The position numbers and the translations under genes are program-made. DNA of 64,000 nt, taken from contig NZ_CAMZOK010000003.1 of assembly GCF_947331465.1 (NCBI RefSeq), forward strand, positions 186,001 to 250,000. The letters are read 5' to 3'. Shown piece after piece: positions 35,263 to 44,627 of this stretch. Each line of letters begins with the position of its first letter. The first letter of the stretch is position 1. Under the pieces are notes generated by a model, which saw only the letters and a program-made list of their open reading frames with translations, was not told the DNA's origin and searched no databases. This stretch comes from Shimia sp. Alg240-R146 (GTDB taxonomy: Bacteria > Pseudomonadota > Alphaproteobacteria > Rhodobacterales > Rhodobacteraceae).

Positions 35263-36570
35263 ATGAACATGCAGACCGGCAATGTCATGGCCCCGCCCCC
35301 ACCCAAACGGCTGGAGGACATGAAGCTTCCCGTGGTGATGATGCGGGATATCATGCTCAAAACCATGTTCCGCAAGAACATCGACATGGTGTCAGATGTG
35401 GCCCGCGCGATTTGCCTGCCAACAGCAGTCACTCAAGAGCTCATCGATATGGCCCGTGAACAGCGCTTGCTTGAGGCGACCGGTACGCTCAATGCCAACA
35501 GCGGCAATGAGATGGGCTATCAATTGACCGATGTCGGCAAAGCCCGCGCGCTGGATGCTTTGGCACAATCTGAATACTTCGGCGCCATGCCGGTGCCGCT
35601 GGACGTCTATCGCGAACAGATCAGACGCCAGTCGATCCGCAACATTCAAATCACCCGCGATCAATTGACCGACGCCATGGGCCACTTGATCCTGCCACCG
35701 TCGCTCCTCGGCGAACTTGGCCCTGCTGTCAGTTCTGGCCGCTCGATCCTGATGTATGGCCCGCCCGGCAACGGTAAATCCTCGATCTCCAACGGCATCC
35801 GCGACGCGATGGGTGACAAGGTCTATGTGCCCCACGCCATCGAATATGCCGGTCAGGTTATCACCGTGTACGACCCTATCGTACACTCTGCCGCAGAGGG
35901 CGATACGCAAGATGCAGGCAGCCTGCGCCGTGTTGCACGCTTTGACAGCCGCTATGTGAAATGTGACCGCCCGACTGTGATTACCGGTGGTGAACTGTCT
36001 CTGTCGATGCTGGATCTGGTCTATAATCCCACGGCCCGCACCTATCAGGCGCCCTTGCAGCTTAAATCCACCGGCGGCATCTTCATCGTCGACGATTTGG
36101 GCCGTCAGGAAGAGCCGCCCCAGTCACTTGTGAACCGCTGGATTGTTCCGCTTGAAGAAAGCAAAGACATTCTCGCCCTGCAATCGGGTGAAAAATTCGA
36201 AGTGCCGTTTGACACGCTGGTGATCTTCTCCACCAACTTCCACCCAAACGAAATCTTTGACCAGGCGGCGCTGCGCCGGATCTTTTACAAGATCAAAATC
36301 GACGGCCCTAGCCAGGAAAATTTCCTGAAAATCTTCGCCCTCGTGGCCAAGAAAAAGGGCCTGCCGCTGAATGAGCCCGCGCTCATTCACTTGCTGAAAA
36401 ACAAATACCCGACGATCGACAACATCTACGCCAACTATCAGCCGGTTTTCCTCATCGATCAGATGATTGCGATCTGCGAATTCGAGGGCATCCCATATCA
36501 AATGACCCCTGAGTTGATTGACCGCGCTTGGGCGAACATGTTCGTCAAAGACGAACACATTGTGAAATAA
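35263..36570 (+). CDS. AAA+ ATPase associated with the Tad locus, function unknown
   Basis: 435 residues. An N-terminal region (1-150, including TADP-like helical segment VPLDVYREQIRRQSIRN) precedes a AAA+ core: Walker A LMYGPPGNGKSSISNGI (about 179-195), Walker B STGGIFIVDDLG (about 270-281), sensor/arginine VIFSTNFHPNEIFDQAALRR. It resembles MoxR/ClpX-like ATPases rather than secretion motors. Homologues sit next to Tad loci in many Rhodobacterales. It begins 114 bases after cpaA, with GGAG before the ATG; start at 35263 is preferred over 35215. It may remodel a pilus protein, but that is only contextual. Confidence 0.85.
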   Translation: MNMQTGNVMAPPPPKRLEDMKLPVVMMRDIMLKTMFRKNIDMVSDVARAICLPTAVTQELIDMAREQRLLEATGTLNANSGNEMGYQLTDVGKARALDALAQSEYFGAMPVPLDVYREQIRRQSIRNIQITRDQLTDAMGHLILPPSLLGELGPAVSSGRSILMYGPPGNGKSSISNGIRDAMGDKVYVPHAIEYAGQVITVYDPIVHSAAEGDTQDAGSLRRVARFDSRYVKCDRPTVITGGELSLSMLDLVYNPTARTYQAPLQLKSTGGIFIVDDLGRQEEPPQSLVNRWIVPLEESKDILALQSGEKFEVPFDTLVIFSTNFHPNEIFDQAALRRIFYKIKIDGPSQENFLKIFALVAKKKGLPLNEPALIHLLKNKYPTIDNIYANYQPVFLIDQMIAICEFEGIPYQMTPELIDRAWANMFVKDEHIVK

Positions 36571-36630
36571 TGCGAGTGGGGCCTTGGTCCCACTCTTCTC
36601 ATTTTGGCACCGCGCGTCTACATAGGCGTT

Positions 36631-36867
36631 ATGACGCCGCTCGCCCATATTGCCGCCCTGCCGGTCCGCCTTTACCGCCTGCTGTTCAGCCCTTGGGTGG
36701 GGTTTAACTGCCGATATCAGCCCACATGTTCCGCTTACGCGCTGGAAGCGTTGGAAAAACATGGTGCGGTAAAAGGCAGTTGGCTCACTCTGCGACGTAT
36801 TGGCCGCTGCCATCCCCTAGGGGGAAGCGGTTACGATCCAGTACCGGACCACAAAGACGAGCCCTGA
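36631..36867 (+). CDS. yidD: Membrane protein insertion efficiency factor YidD
   Basis: 78 residues matching the YidD family: [32 protein letters not shown], and the C-terminal [17 protein letters not shown]. YidD is a small amphipathic inner-membrane protein that assists YidC/Sec insertion. Usually yidD follows rpmH-rnpA and precedes yidC; here neither rpmH nor rnpA is next to it, and yidC lies 3.5 kb downstream. Start at 36631 is set by homology; the ribosome site is weak. Confidence 0.92.
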   Translation: MTPLAHIAALPVRLYRLLFSPWVGFNCRYQPTCSAYALEALEKHGAVKGSWLTLRRIGRCHPLGGSGYDPVPDHKDEP

Positions 36868-36954
36868 GTGCGACCAGCGCTTTGCCGAACTGGACAGCGC
36901 CACCGCCGGGCTCTAGCGTCAGGATATTCAATTTAGCTATTCTGGAGTAATATT

Positions 36955-37455
36955 ATGCGCATTATTTCCCACGTCCTTGCAGCCGCCTTGACCTTAACTG
37001 CCCTCCCTGCCGCCGCCGAAAAATTTGTCGGGTATGGCGCCATCGAAGGGTGGAATGTCTATGTCGATACAGAAAAAGGCACCTGCATGATCGAGGCCAA
37101 AGACGATTTGGACAACGTGGTTCAAATGGGTCTGACAGAGGAACGCGACGTGGCCTATATCGGCGTGTTCACCAAAGCCAAAACCAAAATCAAGCGCGGT
37201 TCCAAGGAAGAAGTCGCCATCCTAATTGGACCGAACCTCTATTGGGGCGAGGCAACTGGCATGCGTGGCAATATCACCAAAGGGTATAGCGGCGGGTACG
37301 TTCTCACCAATGATCCGCAGGTGATTGAAGACATCGCCAAAGAATATGTCATGACCGTATTTCCCGAAAAAGAATACGCCTTCTCTGTGAATTTGGCAGG
37401 GACCTACAAGGCAATAGAACTGGCCCGTCAGTGCCACGATGACCAACTAAACTAA
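36955..37455 (+). CDS. Exported protein of unknown function
   Basis: 166 residues. Signal peptide MRIISHVLAAALTLTALPAAAE is clear. The mature part (EKFVGYGAIEGWNVYVDTEK, then YIGVFTKAKTKIKRGSKEE, GPNLYWGEATGMRGN) resembles small periplasmic proteins of Rhodobacterales with no assigned function. It has a strong terminator downstream and a 87-base gap upstream, so it is likely transcribed alone or with yidD. Confidence 0.75.
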   Translation: MRIISHVLAAALTLTALPAAAEKFVGYGAIEGWNVYVDTEKGTCMIEAKDDLDNVVQMGLTEERDVAYIGVFTKAKTKIKRGSKEEVAILIGPNLYWGEATGMRGNITKGYSGGYVLTNDPQVIEDIAKEYVMTVFPEKEYAFSVNLAGTYKAIELARQCHDDQLN

Positions 37456-37485
37456 GCGTCGCAGTCTAATCAGCCCAGACAATTT

Positions 37486-37514
37486 CAGAACCGCAGCCTT
37501 GCTGCGGTTCTTTT
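37486..37514 (+). terminator. Rho-independent terminator
   Basis: A 10-bp stem GAACCGCAGC / GCTGCGGTTC with a 3-base loop CTT and a TTTT tail, 31 bases after the exported protein gene. Confidence 0.9.
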
Positions 37515-37808
37515 CGTTCGCGCCAAACGATGGGTCCGTAAAATCGGCGATTCTGGTCCGGTTTTGCTTCCCAAGACGCGCCGACGATGCTTTGCACACC
37601 CAATTTATTGGCGAAATTCCGCAAACCGGGCCGAGTTCGGCAGCAATTCGCATATTTTTGGCGCAGCCGACCAATCCAATTTGCATCTAAATTGCATAAA
37701 TGTTGTTCAGACAGCAGACACATTCCGGCCGTGCGCCGCTCAAACCCTTAACCCAACCAATACGGGTCGCCGATTGACCACAAATATGGAAGTCACGTAA
37801 GGCAAGCC
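37515..37808. other. Intergenic region upstream of ttcA, no gene
   Basis: About 294 bases between the terminator and ttcA. Open frames here have no ribosome site. I see no repeat or strong hairpin; it presumably carries the ttcA promoter. Confidence 0.55.
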
Positions 37809-38678
37809 ATGATTGATGATCTTGATGATATTCACCCGCTTTTTCACGGCGCCCCAACTTCGACCTCGTTTAAGAAGTTGCGCAAACGCATTGTTCGCCA
37901 AACCCGCGAAGCCATCGAACAGTATGGCATGATCCAGCGCGGCACCCGCTGGCTGGTCTGCCTTTCAGGCGGCAAAGACAGCTATACCCTGCTCGCAGTG
38001 TTGCACGAACTCAAGTGGCGTGGACTTTTACCCGTCGAATTGCTCGCTTGTAACCTAGATCAGGGTCAACCCCACTTTCCAGCCACAGTTTTGCCAGAGT
38101 TTTTGGAGCAAATGGGGGTCGAGCATCGAATCGAATACCAGGACACATATTCAATTGTTAAAGATAAAGTACCAGCAGGACGCACCTATTGCGCACTGTG
38201 CTCCCGTTTGCGGCGAGGAAACCTTTACAGGATCGCACGCGAAGAAGGGTGTTCCGCAGTGGTTCTTGGCCATCACCGCGACGACATTCTCGAGACGTTT
38301 TTCATGAACCTGTTTCACGGTGGGCGGCTCGCCACAATGCCTCCGAAACTGGTAAACGAAGAGGGTGATCTCTTTGTTTATCGCCCTCTCGCACACGTGG
38401 CCGAAGAGGACTGCGAAAAGTTCGCTAAGTCCATGAATTACCCGATTATTCCTTGTGACCTTTGTGGATCTCAGGACGGCTTGCAACGTCAGCAAGTCAA
38501 ACAAATTCTCGACCAATGGGAGCGCAACAGCCCCGGACGCCGCCAAGTCATGTTCCGCGCGCTCACCAATATCCGCCCCTCGCACATGCTCGACCCTAAA
38601 CTCTTCGATTTCGCCGGTCTCTTAACAGAAAGGTTCAAATTTGAAGAAAAGGACGAGGATGTACCAGTGTTCCGTTAA
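37809..38678 (+). CDS. ttcA: tRNA 2-thiocytidine(32) synthetase TtcA
   Basis: 289 residues. PP-loop ATPase motif [12 protein letters not shown] (about 51-62), the CxxC cluster ligands in [12 protein letters not shown] (about 126-137) and the family motif [13 protein letters not shown] with a third cysteine. TtcA adds sulfur to C32 of certain tRNAs using ATP and a 4Fe-4S cluster. The start at 37809 has AAGGCAAGCC upstream. Followed at 61 bases by the GGDEF-EAL gene. Confidence 0.93.
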   Translation: MIDDLDDIHPLFHGAPTSTSFKKLRKRIVRQTREAIEQYGMIQRGTRWLVCLSGGKDSYTLLAVLHELKWRGLLPVELLACNLDQGQPHFPATVLPEFLEQMGVEHRIEYQDTYSIVKDKVPAGRTYCALCSRLRRGNLYRIAREEGCSAVVLGHHRDDILETFFMNLFHGGRLATMPPKLVNEEGDLFVYRPLAHVAEEDCEKFAKSMNYPIIPCDLCGSQDGLQRQQVKQILDQWERNSPGRRQVMFRALTNIRPSHMLDPKLFDFAGLLTERFKFEEKDEDVPVFR

Positions 38679-38739
38679 CCCCAGAATGAGGAAACTTACG
38701 TAGTTTCGTCGTCACAAATTCTCCGATCAGGACGTGCCA

Positions 38740-40293
38740 ATGCCTCTGCGCAGTGCAAAATTTACTCAGACCCTGAAGTCCGCGGCAACGCGGGATTTCC
38801 TGCGTCGTCGTGCATTTCCAGCCGCCATCCCGTTTCTGACTCTGGCGGCTTGGGCGGTTCTGGGTGAAATCGGGCTGATGCTGGCCGCGACGATTTTGCC
38901 GCTGCCGTTCCTTTTGTCTCCCCTCAAATCCAGCGAGCGTAAGGACGCCGATGGCGGTGACTTTGACGGGTTGACCGGCCTTCTGCTGCAGGCCGCGCTG
39001 GAACGCCGGATGGAAGCGCAGATGGCGCATCTGACCGACGCCGGCAATGCCACTTGCTGCTTTTCGATCAAGATCGACGGGTTTGCCCGGTTGCGCGAAA
39101 ACCACGGCGACCAAACCGCCGAAGAAGTCTTGCGCGTTCTGGCCAACCGCATTCGCGGCGCTTTGCGCTCCCGTGACATTGTCGCGCGCTCTGGTGACAG
39201 CGCCTTTTTGGTGTCGCTCGATCCTGTGCCAAACCTTGATCTTGAAACCGCGATCCAGATGGCCAACCGCTTCCAAGCTTCGGTGGAGGAAACCATTCCT
39301 CTGCAGATGGCCTCGATCTATGTCACCTGCTCTATCGGCTTCTGCCTGTCGTCACGTTTGAACCGACCCAGCGCCACAGCGATGATTCAGGGCGCCGAAA
39401 TGGCCATGTCAGAGGCCCATCTGTCTGGCACCTCTAACATCCGTGCCTACACTGCCGATATGGGTCGCAAAGTGATTTCGCGCCGCAAAACCGAAAGCGA
39501 AGCCGCACGCACCCTGCAAAAAGACCAGATCAAAGCGTGGTTCCAGCCGCAGATATCCACCGACACCGGTGAAGTCACCGGTTTTGAGGTTCTGGCCCGC
39601 TGGGAACATCCCGAGCGCGGCATCCTCGCTCCGGTGCAGTTCCTTGATGTGTTGAACCAAACCGGTCAGATGGGCGAGCTGGCCGATCTGATGACACGCC
39701 AGGCCCTCAATGCCGTGCGCGCATGGGACGATGCCGGCCTTCATGTGCCCTGTGTCGGTGTAAATTTTGCAGGCGATGAGCTGCGCAGCCCCACCCTCGT
39801 GGAACGCCTCCAGTGGGAGCTTGACCGCAACGAACTCGACGCTGACCGTCTGGGCATCGAGGTTCTGGAAAGCGTGATCGCGGGCACACCGGACGATATG
39901 GTCGTGCGCAACGTAGAGGCCATAGCAAAAATGGGCTGCAATATTGATCTGGATGACTTTGGCACCGGCCATGCGTCGATTTCGTCGATTCGCCGCTTGC
40001 CAGTGAAGCGCATCAAAATCGACCGCTCGTTTGTCACCAACGTTGACCGCGACACCGATCAGCAGCGCATGATCGCCGCAATTGTCACACTGGCCGAGCG
40101 GCTCGACCTGTCGACACTGGCCGAAGGTGTTGAAAACGCAGCGGAACACGCGATGCTGTCACAACTGGGCTGCGCCCACGTGCAGGGCTTCGGCATCGGG
40201 CGCCCAATGCCCTTTGAGGACACCATCCAATGGATGGAAGATCACAAGGCCAAGCTTGGCCCTGCCATGACCATCGGACAAAAGTCCGGCTAA
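38740..40293 (+). CDS. GGDEF-EAL protein with degenerate GGDEF site
   Basis: 517 residues. Two N-terminal hydrophobic segments (residues about 28-65) anchor it in the inner membrane. The GGDEF domain keeps the overall fold (DGLTGLLLQAAL, CFSIKIDGFARL) but its active-site loop reads ARSGDSAFLV instead of GGDEF, so cyclase activity is unlikely. The EAL domain has EVLARW instead of EALxRW, with NFAGDEL, EVLESVI, DDFGTGHASI, KIDRSFV and LAEGVEN present, so c-di-GMP phosphodiesterase activity is plausible. ATG at 38740 is 7 bases after AGGA; a GTG two codons earlier is the alternative. Confidence 0.88.
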   Translation: MPLRSAKFTQTLKSAATRDFLRRRAFPAAIPFLTLAAWAVLGEIGLMLAATILPLPFLLSPLKSSERKDADGGDFDGLTGLLLQAALERRMEAQMAHLTDAGNATCCFSIKIDGFARLRENHGDQTAEEVLRVLANRIRGALRSRDIVARSGDSAFLVSLDPVPNLDLETAIQMANRFQASVEETIPLQMASIYVTCSIGFCLSSRLNRPSATAMIQGAEMAMSEAHLSGTSNIRAYTADMGRKVISRRKTESEAARTLQKDQIKAWFQPQISTDTGEVTGFEVLARWEHPERGILAPVQFLDVLNQTGQMGELADLMTRQALNAVRAWDDAGLHVPCVGVNFAGDELRSPTLVERLQWELDRNELDADRLGIEVLESVIAGTPDDMVVRNVEAIAKMGCNIDLDDFGTGHASISSIRRLPVKRIKIDRSFVTNVDRDTDQQRMIAAIVTLAERLDLSTLAEGVENAAEHAMLSQLGCAHVQGFGIGRPMPFEDTIQWMEDHKAKLGPAMTIGQKSG

Positions 40294-40411
40294 GCTGGTT
40301 TTCCTGAACAATCCTCGCCGACAAGCGGGGTCTCAAGCGGAATCCGCTTGACCTTTGTGCCCCTTCTCTGTTGAACCTCCCCAACGTTTCAACGACAGAT
40401 GGCAAGTGGCT

Positions 40412-42244
40412 ATGGACGATCAGAACAAGAACCTCATTCTCGCGACGGTGCTCAGCTTTGCCGTTATTTTGGTCTGGTTCTTGATTATGCCGCCCCCGGA
40501 GATGGTCGACGATCCCAACTCACCGGCCGCGGCCGAGGCCACATTGGGTGACACATCTGTGCCTGCAGCCGCTGCAAATGCAGACGCTTCAGCCGCTGCC
40601 GCAAACACCAGCGCCACCGAAGCGGCTGATGCCGCAGTTGATGCCCCTCGTATTGACATCGCCACTGACCGTTTGTCCGGTTCGATCTCGCTTCAGGGTG
40701 GCCGCATTGATGATCTGAAACTTAACGACTATCGCGAAACACTGGATGCGGACGCAGAGATTGTATCGCTTCTGTCGCCCACCGGTGCGCCAAACGCCTA
40801 TTACGCGCTTTACGGCTGGGCCCCCGGCGCGGGTCTTTCGCTTGACCAAGTACCCGGCGCAAACACGCTCTGGTCTGTGGCTGGCAACGACACGTTGACC
40901 GCTTCAACACCTGTTGTTTTGACATGGGACAACGGCGCAGGTCTTATCTTTACGCGCACAATCTCGGTCGATGAAAACTTTATGTTCTCGGTCGATCAGT
41001 CCGTGGAAAACATCGGTGCCGGCACAGTTTCCTTGGCGCCCTATGGTATGTTGACCCGTCACGGTGAGCCGGAAGATCTCAAGAACTTCTTCATCCTGCA
41101 CGAAGGCGCGCTGCGTCAAAACGATGATGAACGTGAATACCTAGACTACAAAAAGCTGCGTGGCTTTGAGGGCCAGAACGCATGGGCTGGTGGCTCAGTT
41201 GTCGCCGATGTGGCTCGTGTCACTCAGGGCGGCTGGACCGGTTTCACAGATCACTACTGGATGACCACGCTGATCCCCGAAACCAACGCCGGATTTGACT
41301 CTGTGCTGCAATACGACGCCTCACGCGACGTCTATCGCTCGGTGGCACGTCTAGATACGATCACGTTGGCCGCTGGCGACACCAAATCCGCCACCACGCG
41401 TTTGTTTGCAGGTGCCAAGGAATGGGGAACCATCCGCGCCTACGAACGCGAAGGCGACGTGCGTAACTTCCTCGACACCATTGACTGGGGTTGGTTCTTC
41501 TTCCTGACCAAACCGATCTTTGCGCTGCTGCACTGGCTGAACTCGGTCATCGGCAACATGGGGTGGGCTGTTATCGGCCTGACTGTGATCCTGAAAATCA
41601 TCGTCTTCCCGCTGGCCTACAAATCTTATGCCTCTATGGCCAAGATGAAAGAACTCCAGCCACAGATGGAAAAGCTGAAAGAAGACGCTGGCGACGACCG
41701 CCAGAAGATGCAGCAATCCATGATGGAGCTTTACAAGAAGGAAAAGGTCAATCCGGCGGCCGGTTGTTTGCCGATCCTGATCCAGATCCCGATCTTCTTC
41801 TCGCTCTACAAGGTGATTTTCGTCACGCTGGAATTGCGCCACGCACCGTGGTTTGGCTGGATCACCGACCTGTCGGCACCCGATCCCAGCTCGATCTTCA
41901 ACCTGTTTGGCATCCTGCCTTTCGCCATTCCTGAACTGGGTTTCCTCGAAATCTTCAGCCTCGGCATCCTGCCAATCCTGTTGGGTATCTCGATGTGGTT
42001 GCAGCAGAAACTGAACCCGGCCCCCACCGATCCAACGCAACAGATGATCTTTGCGTGGATGCCATGGGTCTTCATGTTCATGCTCGGCAGCTTTGCCTCC
42101 GGTCTGGTTGTGTACTGGATCACCAACAACGTCATCACCTTCGTGCAGCAATACGCGATCATGCGGCAGCACGGGTATAAGCCAGACGTCTTTGGCAACA
42201 TCCGCTCAAGCTTTAAGAAAAAGGCTAAGGAGGACGCCAAGTAA
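40412..42244 (+). CDS. yidC: Membrane protein insertase YidC
   Basis: 610 residues. First helix NLILATVLSFAVILVWFLIM, a Thr/Ala-rich then beta-rich periplasmic domain (to about residue 350), and the conserved C-terminal five-helix insertase core: KELQPQMEKLKEDAGDDRQK, MMELYKKEKVNPAAGCLPIL, QIPIFFSLYKV. It inserts inner-membrane proteins alone and with Sec. Start at 40412 is by homology; the ribosome site is weak (AAGTGG). Its stop overlaps the MOSC gene start by one base. Confidence 0.95.
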   Translation: MDDQNKNLILATVLSFAVILVWFLIMPPPEMVDDPNSPAAAEATLGDTSVPAAAANADASAAAANTSATEAADAAVDAPRIDIATDRLSGSISLQGGRIDDLKLNDYRETLDADAEIVSLLSPTGAPNAYYALYGWAPGAGLSLDQVPGANTLWSVAGNDTLTASTPVVLTWDNGAGLIFTRTISVDENFMFSVDQSVENIGAGTVSLAPYGMLTRHGEPEDLKNFFILHEGALRQNDDEREYLDYKKLRGFEGQNAWAGGSVVADVARVTQGGWTGFTDHYWMTTLIPETNAGFDSVLQYDASRDVYRSVARLDTITLAAGDTKSATTRLFAGAKEWGTIRAYEREGDVRNFLDTIDWGWFFFLTKPIFALLHWLNSVIGNMGWAVIGLTVILKIIVFPLAYKSYASMAKMKELQPQMEKLKEDAGDDRQKMQQSMMELYKKEKVNPAAGCLPILIQIPIFFSLYKVIFVTLELRHAPWFGWITDLSAPDPSSIFNLFGILPFAIPELGFLEIFSLGILPILLGISMWLQQKLNPAPTDPTQQMIFAWMPWVFMFMLGSFASGLVVYWITNNVITFVQQYAIMRQHGYKPDVFGNIRSSFKKKAKEDAK

Positions 42245-42987
42245 TGGGCCTTGTAAAAGCTCTTTGGCGACACCCAATCAAGGCCCACGGACGAGAGTCC
42301 GTGGGTCATGTTTCTTTGGTGGAGGGCCAAACCTTCCCTTGGGACCGACGCTATGCCGTCGCCCACGAAGCAGCCAAGACATCGGGTGGCGAGTGGGCCG
42401 CCTGTGCCAATTTCTCGCGCGCCGCCAAAGCGCCTGCGCTGCAAGCGATCACTGCAAAAGTTGATGAAGCCACCGGCAAAATCACCCTGCAGCACCCTGA
42501 TCTGTGGGAGCTGACGTTTGATCCTGAAACGCAGGGCGACAAACTGATCCATTGGGTCCGCCCCCTGATGCCTGCCGACCGCGCCGCCAGCACAAAACTG
42601 GTGCCCGCAGGCGAAAACGGCATGACCGACAGCCCGTTTGCCTCCATCGCCATTCACACCACTGCCAGCCACCGCGCCGTCGAAGGCCGCCTTGGCCGCC
42701 CGATTTCCACCGAACGCTGGCGCGGCAATATCTGGCTGGACGGGTTTGCCCCGTGGGAAGAATTCGACTGGATCGGCCAAACCCTCCGCATCGGCACGGC
42801 CGAGCTCGAAATCCGAGAGCGCATCACGCGCTGTCTGGCGACCACCGCCAACCCCGACACCGGCCACCGTGACACAGACACGCTGGGCGTTTTGAACGAC
42901 TCCTTTGGCCATCAGGATTTTGGCGTCTATGGCGTCGTGACCAATTCCGGCGACATCTCCGTCGGAGACACTGCAGAGGTGCTCTGA
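42244..42987 (+). CDS. MOSC-domain protein
   Basis: 247 residues. An N-terminal MOSC-N-like beta domain (LWRHPIKAHGRESV, FPWDRRYAVAH) is followed by the MOSC core (SIAIHTTASHRAVEGRLGRP, RWRGNIWLDGF), with the active-site cysteine likely in ITRCLATTANPDTG. MOSC domains carry sulfur or molybdenum cofactor; this single-domain kind may handle N-hydroxylated substrates or sulfur. It overlaps yidC and engB by one base each, an order typical of Roseobacters. Confidence 0.85.
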   Translation: MGLVKALWRHPIKAHGRESVGHVSLVEGQTFPWDRRYAVAHEAAKTSGGEWAACANFSRAAKAPALQAITAKVDEATGKITLQHPDLWELTFDPETQGDKLIHWVRPLMPADRAASTKLVPAGENGMTDSPFASIAIHTTASHRAVEGRLGRPISTERWRGNIWLDGFAPWEEFDWIGQTLRIGTAELEIRERITRCLATTANPDTGHRDTDTLGVLNDSFGHQDFGVYGVVTNSGDISVGDTAEVL

Positions 42988-43640
42988 TGCAACTTCCCTT
43001 CCCGCTGGTCGAAGACCCCGACTCCATCGCGTCTGAACGTGGCCGCAAACTGTTTGACGGGTCTAACTCCGATTTCCTCAAAGGCGTCGTTGCCATGGAC
43101 GGTCTGCCCGAAGGCGACCGGCTTGAGGTCTGCTTTGCCGGGCGCTCCAATGTCGGCAAATCATCCCTGATCAACGCCCTGACGGGGCGCAAAGGTCTTG
43201 CCCGTGCTTCCAATACCCCGGGCCGCACGCAGGAAATCAACTTCTTCACCCTAACCGACAGCCACTACCTCGTGGATCTTCCCGGGTATGGCTACGCCAA
43301 CGCGCCCATCCCGGTTGTCGAAAAATGGCAACGTCTGCTGAAACGCTACCTCTCCGGCCGCGTCAATCTGCGCCGCGCCTTTGTGTTGATCGACACGCGC
43401 CATGGCGTCAAAGCGGTGGACGAAGAGATCATGAGCCTGCTCGACAGCTCCGCCGTGACGTTTCAGGTCGTCATGACCAAGGCGGACAAGGTCAAAGACA
43501 AGGATCGCGAAAAGATCCTCAATCAGGTGCGCGAAAAGCTCTCCAAACACCCCGCGGCCTACCCCGAGATGGTTCTGACCAGCTCTGAAAAAGGCGACGG
43601 CATCGCCACACTGCGCGCCATCATCGCAGGGCTGGACTAA
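42987..43640 (+). CDS. engB: Ribosome biogenesis GTPase EngB (YihA)
   Basis: 217 residues. P-loop GRSNVGKSSLINALTG, switch TPGRTQEINFF, G3 DLPGYGYA, G4 TKAD (VVMTKADKVK) and G5 TSSEKGDG are all intact. EngB is required for 50S assembly and is essential in many bacteria. Its start ATG is in TGATG overlapping the MOSC stop. It ends 44 bases before the dehydrogenase gene. Confidence 0.95.
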   Translation: MQLPFPLVEDPDSIASERGRKLFDGSNSDFLKGVVAMDGLPEGDRLEVCFAGRSNVGKSSLINALTGRKGLARASNTPGRTQEINFFTLTDSHYLVDLPGYGYANAPIPVVEKWQRLLKRYLSGRVNLRRAFVLIDTRHGVKAVDEEIMSLLDSSAVTFQVVMTKADKVKDKDREKILNQVREKLSKHPAAYPEMVLTSSEKGDGIATLRAIIAGLD

Positions 43641-43684
43641 ACCGCCAACACACCGCTACCCTCCCGCAAAACGGGGGAGACAGC

Positions 43685-44515
43685 ATGACACTCACAGGCA
43701 TAGGCATTGCGGGCTGTGGACGTATGGGCGCGCCCATGCTTGCTGCTCTGCGCGCGGCAAGATTTGACGCCAAAGGCTTTGACGTGCGCCCAGCCACCGA
43801 TTTCGGCACGCTCGCGCCCCAAATGCTGCCCCTGCCCGCTTTTCGGGATCAAACCGAAATCCTCATCTCCGTGGTGCGCGACATCGCACAAACCGACGAC
43901 GTGCTCTTTGGCCCCCAAAACCTCGTTGGCACCGCCCCAAACCTGCGCAGCGTCATCATCTCTTCCACTCTATCGCCACGCTACGTAACCGACTTGCGCG
44001 CCCGCATACCGGATCACATCACGCTGATTGATGCACCGATGTCCGGCGCTGCCGTCGCCGCAAGCGAGGCACGCCTTTCGTTCATGCTGGGTGGCGAGGC
44101 GAACGACCTTGATGCGCACCAGCCGCTGTTTGACGCAATGGGTGCACATTTCCACCGCATGGGGCACTTAGGCGCGGGCATGCAGGCCAAGGTGCTGAAC
44201 AATCTTCTGGCCGCGTCTAACACGGCCATGACCCGTCTTGTGCTGGATTGGGCCGATGCCGCCGACATCGATGAAACCCGACTTCTTGATTTGATCCATA
44301 CCAGTTCTGGTCAGAACTGGTTTGCCTCCGGATTTGAAGAAATTGAATTCACCCGCGACGGCTGGCAGCCCGACAACACCATTGGCATCCTCACCAAAGA
44401 CGTTGCTTCCGCGCTGGACGCCGCGCCGGATCAGGCTGACACCACCCTTCCGGAAACCGTCCAGGCGGCGATCCGTGCCCTTGGTCCGCGAAATCAACAC
44501 ACCAAATCTACTTAG
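43685..44515 (+). CDS. NAD(P)-dependent beta-hydroxyacid dehydrogenase
   Basis: 276 residues of the 3-hydroxyisobutyrate dehydrogenase family: Rossmann GIAGCGRMGAPMLAAL, the DAPMSGAAVAASEARL substrate motif (about 117-132) and the catalytic lysine in GAGMQAKVLNNLL (near 169). It oxidises a beta-hydroxyacid; which one (3-hydroxyisobutyrate, tartronate semialdehyde or another) cannot be told. ATG follows GGGGGAG. No degradation genes are adjacent. Confidence 0.85.
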   Translation: MTLTGIGIAGCGRMGAPMLAALRAARFDAKGFDVRPATDFGTLAPQMLPLPAFRDQTEILISVVRDIAQTDDVLFGPQNLVGTAPNLRSVIISSTLSPRYVTDLRARIPDHITLIDAPMSGAAVAASEARLSFMLGGEANDLDAHQPLFDAMGAHFHRMGHLGAGMQAKVLNNLLAASNTAMTRLVLDWADAADIDETRLLDLIHTSSGQNWFASGFEEIEFTRDGWQPDNTIGILTKDVASALDAAPDQADTTLPETVQAAIRALGPRNQHTKST

Positions 44516-44572
44516 AAAACGCCGCTGAGCCGCTGGTTTTCCACAAAAATCCTGCGCGTTTCCCGCACCTAC

Positions 44573-44590
44573 GCAATACCGACGCGTTAC
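44573..44590 (+). repeat. 18-bp intergenic repeat, copy 1
   Basis: GCAATACCGACGCGTTAC, found again exactly at 55621-55638. It lies 37 bases before pcs. Both copies are in intergenic DNA on the same strand. Confidence 0.6.
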
Positions 44591-44627
44591 CGTTGCCAAA
44601 CCGAACGGTTTCCGGCATGACGTTTGA

